Assembly: GCA_946188175.1 (NCBI GenBank)
Contig: CAMHUJ010000091.1
Span: forward strand, 1-6,841
From: an uncultured Ruminococcus sp.
GTDB taxonomy: Bacteria; Bacillota; Clostridia; Oscillospirales; Ruminococcaceae
Length of the DNA stretch: 6,841 nucleotides
Reading direction: 5' to 3'
Shown: piece after piece, positions 1 through 5,745 of the stretch
Layout of the letters: every line of letters begins with the position of its first letter
Numbering within the stretch: the first letter of the stretch is position 1
Notes under the pieces: model-generated
What the model saw: the letters and a program-made list of their open reading frames with translations, nothing else
What the model was told of the DNA's origin: nothing
Database searches by the model: none
Translations under genes and position numbers: made by a program

Positions 1-782
1 TTGCCCTGATAGCCCTCTGCATCATTCTTGATATCCGCCATGTCATCGAGCTCTTTGCCGAGCATCTTCGAGACAAGCTGTACGCGCGGCAGCTCCTCGC
101 AGGTGTATTCACCGACGAGTCTGCTGTCACGCAGAATCGTAATCTTATCGCAGACCTCGTAAACCTGATCGAGGAAGTGCGTAACAAAGATGATGCCGAC
201 ACCGCGGTCACGAAGCTGACGCATCAGACCGAACAGCTTTTCGACCTCGGATTCATCGAGCGAGGAGGTCGGCTCATCAAGAATCAGAACGCTGCAATCC
301 ATATCCACTGCGCGCGCAATCGCAACCATTTGCTGTACGGCAATCGAGCAGCTTGCAAGCTGCTGTGTCGCCTTGACATTGATTCCGAGCGAATTCAGAA
401 GCATCTGTGCATCCGCGTTCATTTTCTTCCAGCTGATAAATTTGCCTTCCGTTCTGCCGATAAAAATATTCTCGGCTACGGAAAGATTCGGACAGAGTGA
501 AATCTCCTGATACACCGTACTGATTCCGGCACGCTGTGCCTCCTGCGGCGTATGAAATACAACCTTTTCTTCTCTGTTATCTTTTTTAATGTAAATGTCA
601 CCGGCATCCTTGGAATACACGCCGGTCAATACCTTAATCAGTGTAGACTTGCCTGCACCGTTTTCCCCCATGAGTGCATGGATTTCCCCTTTACGGAGCG
701 TAAAATCCACATCTTGCAGCGCTTTCACACCGGGAAAAGACTTAAAAATTCCGCGCAGTTCGAGTACGGAATCCTTTTGCAT
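1..782 (-). CDS. ytfR: YtfR-like sugar ABC transporter ATP-binding protein, 3' end cut by window edge
   Basis: Cytoplasmic ATPase that powers sugar import by a CUT2-type ABC transporter. The first 260 residues are visible, which is the whole first nucleotide-binding domain; members of this family carry two such domains in about 500 residues, so roughly half lies beyond position 1. Visible motifs: Walker A GENGAGKST (residues 39-47), Q-loop VYQE (Q92), signature SIAVQ (146-150, the degenerate form usual in this family), Walker B LILDEP (166-171) and H-loop VTHFLDQVY (H202). The stretch LMRQLRDRG through VTHFLDQVY closely resembles my memory of E. coli YtfR, the galactofuranose importer ATPase, more than RbsA or MglA. 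The ATG at 782 has a strong GGAGGG site 6 nt upstream (789-794). It lies 111 bp after the binding-protein gene, with a stem-loop between them. Substrate here is inferred as arabinose or a related furanose from the nearby AraR-type repressor. Confidence 0.93.
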   Translation of the reverse strand, partial: MQKDSVLELRGIFKSFPGVKALQDVDFTLRKGEIHALMGENGAGKSTLIKVLTGVYSKDAGDIYIKKDNREEKVVFHTPQEAQRAGISTVYQEISLCPNLSVAENIFIGRTEGKFISWKKMNADAQMLLNSLGINVKATQQLASCSIAVQQMVAIARAVDMDCSVLILDEPTSSLDESEVEKLFGLMRQLRDRGVGIIFVTHFLDQVYEVCDKITILRDSRLVGEYTCEELPRVQLVSKMLGKELDDMADIKNDAEGYQG

Positions 783-812
783 AACGATCCCTCCATGAAG
801 CTGATATAATTA

Positions 813-855
813 TAGCGGGACGACATACAGAAAAACACTATATGCCGCCCCGCTA
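813..855 (-). promoter_or_regulatory. Intergenic stem-loop between binding-protein and ATPase genes
   Basis: Two 15-nt arms (813-827 and 841-855) pair along their whole length around a 13-nt loop. Both non-Watson-Crick positions (820/848 and 823/845) become G-U wobbles only in the minus-strand transcript, which fits selection at RNA level in the direction of the genes. No run of U follows: the next bases are AU-rich but mixed, then the ATPase ribosome-binding site. It is therefore more likely an mRNA-stabilising or partial-attenuation hairpin than a full terminator. Such elements commonly follow binding-protein genes in sugar ABC operons and raise their level over the downstream components. 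Confidence 0.65.
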
Positions 856-893
856 AGGTTTTCTATACAAATCCCCCTACGGCAGCGCTGGCA

Positions 894-1943
894 TTAGATG
901 CCGTACTTGTCAACATCCTCCTGCGTGATCGTCGCAGCATCAAAGCCCTTCTCGTCCATGACAATGGTCTTCTCAGAGAGCTTCTCGCCTGCTTCGAGCT
1001 TCTTGATGATATCGGTAATGTACGAAGACTGGAACGGGTTGCACTGACCGTCATAGTTCCAGTTGCCTGCCTTCAGCTCTTCCAGAGCCCACTTGTTGCA
1101 GTCAAATCCCATAACGATAACGTCCTTGCCGACGCCGTGAGAAATGTTTGCCTTATCGAGCGCAGCGACAGCGCCCTTTGCCATATCATCGTTCTCTGCA
1201 TAGATGACGTTGAACTTCTTGTTCGCGTCGATCGCAGTCTGAACGATCTGCTGTGCCTTTTCAGCGTTCCACTCAGCAGTCTGCTCGGTGACGATCTCCC
1301 ACTTCGAGGAATCAGCCTCAGCAGCCTCAGTCAGTGCAGCGGAACGGCCCTTCTGTGCAGCAGAGCCCATAACACCCTGGAGGTGAATCACCTGATACTT
1401 GTCAAGATTCTGGCTCTTGAGCCAGTCAACAGCGGTCTTGCCTTCCTTCGCCATATCAGAAACGATTGAAGCCTCATAGAGATCCTCGGAAGCATCAATG
1501 GTACGGTCGAAAAGAATGACCTTAACGCCTGCCTTCTTCGCATCCTGGAGCACGGTATCCCAACCTGCCGTATCAGCAGCGGAGAGGAGCAGATAGTCAA
1601 CCTCATCCTGAATGTACTTCTGAGCATAGGAAATCTGCTCTTCGTTCTTCAGGGAGTAGGAGAACTGTGCATCGTAGCCGTTCGCCTCGGTGAAGGTCGC
1701 CTTCAGATCATTGACGTTTGCGGTACGGTAACCGGACTCGTTCGGATCATTGTTGATGATGCCGACGCGAATCAGACCGGACTTGCCGCCGGATGCAGGC
1801 TTCGAGTCACCCGTGCTGCCGGATGCAGGCTTCGAGTCACCCGTGCTGCCGTTGCCGGTACTGCCTGTGTCGCCGCAAGCTGCGAGCATGCTTGTGCACA
1901 TTGCCGCCGTAAGGATAATCCCCAGCATTTTCTTCAGTTTCAT
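894..1943 (-). CDS. ytfQ: YtfQ-like sugar ABC transporter substrate-binding lipoprotein
   Basis: Extracytoplasmic sugar receptor that delivers substrate to the membrane importer; 349 aa. A lipoprotein signal peptide is clear: MKLKK, a hydrophobic core, then lipobox LAAC with the lipidated Cys at 23. A Gly/Ser/Thr/Lys-rich linker follows (24-56) and contains a duplicated 10-residue unit. The mature periplasmic-binding-protein type 1 fold starts near residue 57. Motifs that match my memory of E. coli YtfQ (galactofuranose receptor) include ESGYR (69-73), AGWD (126-129), FDRTID (145-150), LQGVMGS (188-194), AENDDM (249-254) and GFD (279-281). The ATG at 1943 has AAGGAG at 1953-1958, 9 nt upstream. 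It has its own promoter and lies upstream of the YtfR-like ATPase. The YtfQ family covers several furanose sugars. The AraR-type repressor and operator-like sites suggest L-arabinose, but residues alone do not prove it. Confidence 0.93.
   Translation of the reverse strand: MKLKKMLGIILTAAMCTSMLAACGDTGSTGNGSTGDSKPASGSTGDSKPASGGKSGLIRVGIINNDPNESGYRTANVNDLKATFTEANGYDAQFSYSLKNEEQISYAQKYIQDEVDYLLLSAADTAGWDTVLQDAKKAGVKVILFDRTIDASEDLYEASIVSDMAKEGKTAVDWLKSQNLDKYQVIHLQGVMGSAAQKGRSAALTEAAEADSSKWEIVTEQTAEWNAEKAQQIVQTAIDANKKFNVIYAENDDMAKGAVAALDKANISHGVGKDVIVMGFDCNKWALEELKAGNWNYDGQCNPFQSSYITDIIKKLEAGEKLSEKTIVMDEKGFDAATITQEDVDKYGI
1788..1851. repeat. Perfect 30-bp tandem duplication in lipoprotein linker
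   Basis: Units 1791-1820 and 1821-1850 are identical over all 30 bases, and the period extends to 1788 and 1851. They encode GSTGDSKPAS twice (residues 32-41 and 42-51) between the lipidated Cys23 and the sugar-binding domain. The repeat is in frame, so copy-number change would only alter tether length. Identity at synonymous positions points to a recent duplication. Confidence 0.95.
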
Positions 1944-1969
1944 AACAATTCACTCCTTTTTTCCATGGC

Positions 1970-1986
1970 GTTAACATTTCGTTAAC
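1970..1986. repeat. GTTAAC inverted/direct repeat in leader of binding-protein gene
   Basis: Two copies of the self-palindrome GTTAAC (1970-1975 and 1981-1986) are separated by 5 bp, so their centres are 11 bp apart, about one helical turn. They lie just downstream of the predicted transcription start (near 1990), a typical roadblock operator position. No binding protein is identified, and A/T-rich palindromes can arise by chance. Confidence 0.4.
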
Positions 1987-2000
1987 TTGTACTTACATTA
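1985..2000. promoter_or_regulatory. Candidate AraR box overlapping the -10 of the binding-protein promoter
   Basis: ACTTGTACTTACATTA matches 11 of 16 positions of the B. subtilis AraR operator ATTTGTACGTACAAAT as I remember it. It overlaps the -10 hexamer and the predicted start. Its centre is 22 bp from the stronger candidate at 2007-2022, about two helical turns, which would allow cooperative in-phase binding as known for B. subtilis AraR. Confidence 0.4.
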
Positions 2001-2025
2001 TATTCCAAAAGTACGCACAAATATA
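1997..2025 (-). promoter_or_regulatory. Predicted promoter of binding-protein gene
   Basis: A perfect TATAAT -10 hexamer lies at 1997-2002. At 17-bp spacing the -35 position (2020-2025) reads TATATT, which is weak. The predicted start near 1990 gives a leader of about 47 nt. A consensus -10 with a poor -35 suits a promoter that is repressed and perhaps activator-assisted. It starts 53 bp below the end of the AraC-type gene. Confidence 0.6.
2007..2022. promoter_or_regulatory. Candidate AraR box in the spacer of the binding-protein promoter
   Basis: On the minus strand this reads ATTTGTGCGTACTTTT, matching 12 of 16 positions of the AraR consensus ATTTGTACGTACAAAT, with 11 of the first 12 positions correct. 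It lies between the -35 and -10 elements, so a bound repressor would block RNA polymerase directly. An AraR-type repressor is encoded about 800 bp upstream. The match was made by eye against a remembered consensus. Confidence 0.55.
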
Positions 2026-2030
2026 CCGAC

Positions 2031-2059
2031 TTTTTTATCCGAAATGTTTGTTTTTTTAT
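2031..2059 (-). promoter_or_regulatory. A-tract direct repeats 21 bp apart upstream of the -35
   Basis: The octamer ATAAAAAA (minus strand) occurs at 2031-2038 and 2052-2059, spaced exactly 21 bp and ending about 5 bp above the -35 position. AraC-family activators usually bind direct repeats about two helical turns apart in this position, and an AraC-type gene is the immediate neighbour. The sequence is low-complexity, so it may instead be only an UP-like A-tract. Confidence 0.3.
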
Positions 2060-2081
2060 GAACTTGCAAATTTCAGACAAC

Positions 2082-2789
2082 TTATTCCGCTCTGTATAAT
2101 TCATTCGTACTGTTCTGGAACTGCCTCGGGGTCATACCGGTCTGCTTTTTGAAAATCTGACTGAAATACCGGTAATCGCGGAATCCGACCTCATATGCGA
2201 TCTCCGAAATCAGCTTTTTCGTGCAGCAGAGCAGCTCTTTTGCACGGGTAATCCGGAGCGTCGTCACATAATCGGTAAAATTCTGTCCGCTTTCCTTTTT
2301 GAACAGAGCACTGAGATAAGTCGGCGTCAGCCCGACATTCTCGGCAACCTTGTTCAGTGAAATGTCCTCGTCCGTGTAGTTGCTGTCAATATATTCCTTC
2401 GCCTTGCGGATGACACCGTTTCCGTTTTCCGACACAGAGGCGATCCGCCAGCGGATGCACTGTGCTACCATTTCCTGCAAATAGGACGCTGTGGTTTCGA
2501 CGGTCTGCATTTTTGCTGAGATGTCATCAATCGAGCCGAATGAATGTGTAAATTCTTCATTTGTTACGCCGAATCCGCGTGCAACATTCTGCGCGGCAAG
2601 ATATACATCCATGCCGATATACAGCCGAAGCATCAGTGATTCCATGCTGAAGAACTTGACTTTGTCGAGATACGATTCAAATATATCCGCACAGGATTCA
2701 AGGTCTCCGAACTGCATCAGCGCCGTGAGCTGCCTGTGATCAAGCATCTGCACATCGGATACGGTTCCCTGTTTCATATTATTCTGCAT
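2082..2789 (-). CDS. AraC/YesN-type transcriptional regulator lacking a receiver domain
   Basis: DNA-binding regulator of 235 aa. The C-terminal third is a complete AraC double helix-turn-helix: first helix-turn-helix about 143-168 (ISLNKVAENVGLTPTYLSALFKKESG), second about 194-225 (EIAYEVGF, then YFSQIFKK and the family hallmark GMTPRQF). The first 125 residues are mostly helical and resemble the linker of YesN-type response regulators, but there is no receiver domain with its Asp pocket and no cupin sugar-binding domain. The effector is therefore unclear. The ATG at 2789 is preceded by an in-frame TGA four codons upstream, which excludes a longer N terminus in this frame; GGTGG near 2803-2807 is a ribosome site at rather long spacing. 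The gene starts 37 bp after araR and is probably co-transcribed with it. It may activate the downstream transporter genes; that is inference. Confidence 0.88.
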   Translation of the reverse strand: MQNNMKQGTVSDVQMLDHRQLTALMQFGDLESCADIFESYLDKVKFFSMESLMLRLYIGMDVYLAAQNVARGFGVTNEEFTHSFGSIDDISAKMQTVETTASYLQEMVAQCIRWRIASVSENGNGVIRKAKEYIDSNYTDEDISLNKVAENVGLTPTYLSALFKKESGQNFTDYVTTLRITRAKELLCCTKKLISEIAYEVGFRDYRYFSQIFKKQTGMTPRQFQNSTNELYRAE

Positions 2790-2826
2790 TCTGACTGCTC
2801 ACCACCTTACTGAAGCGCAGATCCGG

Positions 2827-3924
2827 TCAATGGTTTTCAGCAATCTTCTTGACCGAATCACGGATAATCAGTTCGGGCATATAGACAACATCCTCGATTG
2901 TCTTCTGCGGCATGTTCATTTGATCCATAAGCATTTTTGCAGCGGTTTCACCGAGAATCCGATGCGGATGGCGAACCGTCGTCAGTGCGACATCGCAGAG
3001 CACCGAGATTTTGGAATCGTCGATGCCGATGACGGAAATGTCCTCCGGCACGCGGATATTGTGCTCGCGGCAGAAGCGCAGGAAGTTAATCGCAAGCTCA
3101 TCGTTATAGCAGACAATCGCCGTAGAATCGCGGATAATCGCCATGAGCTTCTTCTGCGCATAATAGAACAGCTCGCTCTTGTCACCGGTTGCAAACCAGA
3201 GCACATTCTTCTCCGCGGTACGGACATTGTGTCCGATGCAGCTCCGCATGAAGCCGCTGTACCGCTTGTGTCCCTGAATATCATCCAGCGCGAAAATGCC
3301 GGAGATTTTCGTATGACCGCATTCAAACAGGTAATCGGTTGCGATTTTTCCGGCAAGCTCATCGTTCATCGCAGTGAACGGGAAATCCGCCCACGGATAC
3401 TTCGCATTGAAGAATACAAGCGGTACGTGGTTGCGCTTGATCTCCTGATAGAGCTCGGTATTCGGATTCGGCAGCGCACTCTTGGAAGGCTCAACGATTA
3501 AGCCCTGTACGCCGTTTGCGATCATTGTTTTCAGCGCTTCGGATTCCTCGAGCACCTGATTGTGCGTGATCGCAAGCTGCATTGCGATGCCTGCCTTGTT
3601 CAGCACACTCTCAATGCCTGTGACGATCTGCGGGAAGATATAATCGCTGAAATAAGTAGAAATGACGCCGACGCTTTTCAGTGCTGCCGGCTTCTCGAGC
3701 TTCGCATCCTCTGTCTTTTTGACGAATGTACCGCTGCCGCGTACACGGCTGATGATATCATCCCCTTCCAGACACTTGAGCGCCTGCCGAACAGTCTGTC
3801 TGCTGACACCGTGGATCGAGCAAAGCTCATTCTCCGAGAGAAAGCGATCATTCGGGTGCAGATTCTTGGATGCGATATATTTCTTGCTCCATTCGACAAT
3901 CGCCATGTATTTGTATCCGTCCAT
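2827..3924 (-). CDS. araR: AraR-type arabinose-responsive repressor (GntR HTH plus LacI-type sensor)
   Basis: Transcriptional repressor of 365 aa. Residues 1-70 form a GntR winged helix-turn-helix: LSENELCSIHGVSRQTVRQA (29-48) and the wing RVRGSGTFV (60-68). Residues about 84-358 form a LacI/periplasmic-binding-type sugar sensor. It resembles my memory of B. subtilis AraR (about 362 aa) strongly: YFSDYIFPQIVTGIES (91-106), GLIVEPSKSAL (141-151), AIVCYNDELA (269-278), VPEDISVIGIDDS (292-304) and PELIIRDS (350-357). AraR binds DNA without arabinose and is released by L-arabinose. The chosen ATG (3924) has AGGAGGG at 3929-3935, and places KY at residues 5-6 as in AraR. It has its own near-consensus promoter. 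The AraC-type gene follows in the same transcription unit. The effector could be another pentose in this organism. Confidence 0.9.
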   Translation of the reverse strand: MDGYKYMAIVEWSKKYIASKNLHPNDRFLSENELCSIHGVSRQTVRQALKCLEGDDIISRVRGSGTFVKKTEDAKLEKPAALKSVGVISTYFSDYIFPQIVTGIESVLNKAGIAMQLAITHNQVLEESEALKTMIANGVQGLIVEPSKSALPNPNTELYQEIKRNHVPLVFFNAKYPWADFPFTAMNDELAGKIATDYLFECGHTKISGIFALDDIQGHKRYSGFMRSCIGHNVRTAEKNVLWFATGDKSELFYYAQKKLMAIIRDSTAIVCYNDELAINFLRFCREHNIRVPEDISVIGIDDSKISVLCDVALTTVRHPHRILGETAAKMLMDQMNMPQKTIEDVVYMPELIIRDSVKKIAENH

Positions 3925-4005
3925 ATAACCCTCCTAATTATCTCTTTTTTGAAGTAAAATCATGCTGTTTTTCAGACACGGTACAAGTTACATACATCTT
4001 AATTA

Positions 4006-4021
4006 TATTATACGTGCATGT
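4006..4021. promoter_or_regulatory. Weak candidate AraR box over the araR -10
   Basis: TATTATACGTGCATGT matches 10 of 16 positions of the AraR consensus and keeps the TACGT core. It overlaps the -10 hexamer and spacer of the araR promoter, where it would give autorepression. The score alone is weak. A separate consensus-like half-site, GTACAAGT, lies at 3981-3988 in the leader. Confidence 0.3.
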
Positions 4022-4035
4022 CACATAAAAATCAA
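4007..4035 (-). promoter_or_regulatory. Predicted araR promoter
   Basis: TTGATT at 4030-4035 and TATAAT at 4007-4012 are separated by exactly 17 bp, a near-consensus vegetative promoter. A second overlapping TATAAT sits at 4002-4007. The predicted start is near 4000, giving a leader of about 75 nt before the ATG at 3924. The rest of the 209-bp gap (3925-4133) holds a half-site at 3981-3988, the hairpin at 4057-4099, and another half-site at 4106-4113. Confidence 0.72.
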
Positions 4036-4056
4036 CAGATAAAACGCAGAAATAAT

Positions 4057-4099
4057 GGACAATCCACATGTATTTACAAATACATGTGGAAAATTGTCC
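4057..4099 (-). terminator. Long hairpin after the ABC-2 operon, probable terminator
   Basis: A 12-bp perfect stem (4064-4075 with 4078-4089) is extended by a 7-bp perfect outer stem (4057-4063 with 4093-4099), with a 3-nt bulge at 4090-4092 on one side. The apical loop is tiny, so the last pair probably opens. It lies 34 bp after the last permease stop. In the minus-strand transcript the bases after it are AUUAUUUCU, U-rich but not a clean U run, so termination may be partial. The inner palindrome also resembles an AraR operator, so the element could act as DNA instead of, or as well as, RNA. Confidence 0.55.
4066..4081. promoter_or_regulatory. Candidate AraR box inside the hairpin
   Basis: ACATGTATTTACAAAT matches 12 of 16 positions of the remembered AraR consensus ATTTGTACGTACAAAT. 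Its centre is about 41 bp upstream of the centre of the araR -35 and exactly 60 bp from the weak site over the -10. It could be an upstream operator for looping. Because it is embedded in a perfect palindrome, the match may be a by-product of the hairpin. Confidence 0.33.
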
Positions 4100-4133
4100 G
4101 TTTTGGTACAAGTAAAGAGGTTTTCAGAAGGGT

Positions 4134-4937
4134 TCAGGAGCCGGTTCCGCTGTATTTCAGCGCGCCGAACATCCAGAATTTATAGCTCAGAAAGAAGAAC
4201 AGAATGCCGATCAGCGGTGAAATCCATGAGAGCACCGGTACTGCATCCGGTCTTAAAATCACAAGGCTCGGGTAATATGCGATAAATGCAATCGGCATGA
4301 CGAACGTGAAAATGAACCGGAAACCACGATTGAAAATCGTGACCGGATACTTGGCATAATCGCGGAAACGGTTGACAAAATCCATGACATAAAACGAGTT
4401 CTGAATCCAGAAACATGTCGCAGCTGCTGCATTTTGCAGCGATATCATGATGAGCGAGGCGGTCAGAAGAAAGACGATCATTTTCAGGATCATCAGTACC
4501 GAACAGCCAAGCCCGAGCTTCGCCCACGCAAAGATGAGTGTCCCCAGACCGAAGGCAAGCTGTCCTAAGCCCTTGACGTCAAAGACCTCGGACTGGAAAT
4601 AGAAAAACAGATTGATCGGGCGGAAGCAGTATTTGATAAAGTCGCCGGAGTAGACGTATTGCCGCAGGCTCCAGTTGTTATCAAAGAAGCACTGTACAGG
4701 TGTCAGGGAGACCAGCGAAAAACCGTACAGGAAGAGGATTTCGTAGTATCCCCAGCCGTCGATCGACGGAAAGCGCCTGAACAGGATCCAGAAGCTGATA
4801 AATCCCGCGATATTGGTACAGATCATGCCGATTGTAGAGATGATGAAATCGGCACGGTAGCTCATCTTGCTCTTGAGGTCCTGTGCAAGAATCTTCAAGT
4901 AAATACGTGAATAGAAGCGTAATCCTTTTTGTTTCAT
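4134..4937 (-). CDS. ABC-2 type exporter permease, second membrane subunit (COG3694-like)
   Basis: Integral membrane subunit of 267 aa, with about six hydrophobic segments (near 33-53, 65-85, 125-145, 146-168, 205-225 and 237-257). Features typical of the ABC-2 permease group formerly DUF990 (PF06182) are the cytoplasmic motif YSGDFIKYCFRP (96-107), the segment NRGFRFIFTFVMP (203-215) before a helix, and the C-terminal KFWMFGALKYSGTGS. It would pair with the neighbouring paralogous permease and the ATPase to form one exporter; the substrate is unknown. The ATG at 4937 lies 4 bp after the upstream stop, and its GGAGGC ribosome site (4945-4950) is inside the last codons of that gene, so translation is probably coupled. 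It is the last gene of the operon and is followed by a hairpin. Confidence 0.88.
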   Translation of the reverse strand: MKQKGLRFYSRIYLKILAQDLKSKMSYRADFIISTIGMICTNIAGFISFWILFRRFPSIDGWGYYEILFLYGFSLVSLTPVQCFFDNNWSLRQYVYSGDFIKYCFRPINLFFYFQSEVFDVKGLGQLAFGLGTLIFAWAKLGLGCSVLMILKMIVFLLTASLIMISLQNAAAATCFWIQNSFYVMDFVNRFRDYAKYPVTIFNRGFRFIFTFVMPIAFIAYYPSLVILRPDAVPVLSWISPLIGILFFFLSYKFWMFGALKYSGTGS

Positions 4938-4941
4938 ATCA

Positions 4942-5745
4942 TCAGCCTCCGTTCACCGTGATCTGCCGCAGCGAGCGGTTCCAGAACGCAGCGCTGATGC
5001 ATGTCAGCGCAATCGCCCAGAATGCCTGCAAGCCGAGTGTTGTACAGACGGTCTGCATATCCGGATGCGCATTCAGCAGCAAAGAAAGCGGCGAATTGTA
5101 AATCGCCTGAAACGGCAGATAGGATACAACCGTCCGCAGCCTGTCGGGGAAGAATGCCAGCGGAATCGTCGCGCCGGAAAGCAGCAGGACCACAACCTGC
5201 TTCATGATATTGATACCCCAGATCGACTCCGTATAGAGACAGACCGTCCCGATGATAAAGTCAATGCTGTAGTTGATGACGATTGCCAGTACAACCGAAA
5301 GCACAAACCAGAGCAGATTGATGCCAAGCGGAATCGCGCCGTGTGTCACAACGGATACTATAATGAATGTCGGCAGAAAGGTAAAGAAGAACTGCGTGAC
5401 GAAACTGCCGGAATACGACCAGAACAGATACCGCCGGTACGGCATCGGTTTCAGCAGATCGAGCACGATCTTGCCGGACTGGATGCTCCGCCCGATATCC
5501 CAGACCAGATACATCTCCAGAAATCCGCAGAGCGCCGTTGCAAGCACCAGATAGATCAGCGTATCCGTAAAGGTCATGCCGTTGACGACATCGGTATCAA
5601 CAGACGCATAGATCGCCTTCCAGAGAAAATAGGTCACGGTCAGATAAAGGATATTGCCGATCACCATAATCAGAAAGGACATGCGGAACTGCAATGCCTC
5701 GATGATTCCGGCGCGTGTGAGGGTCGCGTATTTTTTCAGCTTCAC
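4942..5745 (-). CDS. ABC-2 type exporter permease, first membrane subunit (COG4587-like)
   Basis: Integral membrane subunit of 267 aa, with about six hydrophobic segments (near 24-44, 62-82, 113-133, 142-166, 180-198 and 236-254). The motif IQSGKIVLDLLKPMPYRR (88-105) after the second helix corresponds to YSGDFIKYCFRP of the next gene, so the two are distant paralogues and presumably form a heterodimer. The start codon is GTG (5743-5745), not ATG. It overlaps the ATPase stop as GTGA (4-bp overlap), and GGAGGG (5752-5757) lies 6 nt upstream. This arrangement indicates translational coupling and fixed stoichiometry. The substrate is unknown; relatives are listed only as uncharacterised ABC-2 exporters. 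Confidence 0.88.
   Translation of the reverse strand: MKLKKYATLTRAGIIEALQFRMSFLIMVIGNILYLTVTYFLWKAIYASVDTDVVNGMTFTDTLIYLVLATALCGFLEMYLVWDIGRSIQSGKIVLDLLKPMPYRRYLFWSYSGSFVTQFFFTFLPTFIIVSVVTHGAIPLGINLLWFVLSVVLAIVINYSIDFIIGTVCLYTESIWGINIMKQVVVLLLSGATIPLAFFPDRLRTVVSYLPFQAIYNSPLSLLLNAHPDMQTVCTTLGLQAFWAIALTCISAAFWNRSLRQITVNGG

Noticed and set aside
552..809. Small plus-strand frames at the left end
   Set aside because: They are antisense to the YtfR-like ATPase, whose Walker, signature and H-loop motifs are continuous on the minus strand.
2031..2081. Terminator after the AraC-type gene
   Set aside because: There are A/T runs but no convincing GC-containing stem before them; some read-through into the binding-protein gene is likely.
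2082..2789. Calling the AraC-type protein a two-component response regulator
   Set aside because: The C-terminal part resembles YesN, but no receiver domain is encoded, an in-frame stop lies four codons upstream of the start, and no histidine kinase is nearby.
2830..3501. Long open frame on the plus strand (about 223 codons)
   Set aside because: It is antisense to the AraR-type gene and shows no domain or ribosome site; it reflects codon bias of the real gene.
2827..3924. Calling the repressor a plain LacI-family protein
   Set aside because: The sensor domain is LacI-like, but the N terminus is a GntR winged helix with the RVRGSGTFV wing, which defines the AraR architecture.
3925..4133. Riboswitch or small RNA in the 209-bp gap
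   Set aside because: Apart from the single hairpin, promoter and half-sites, I see no recognisable conserved aptamer or second terminator, and the hairpin lies upstream of the predicted araR transcription start.
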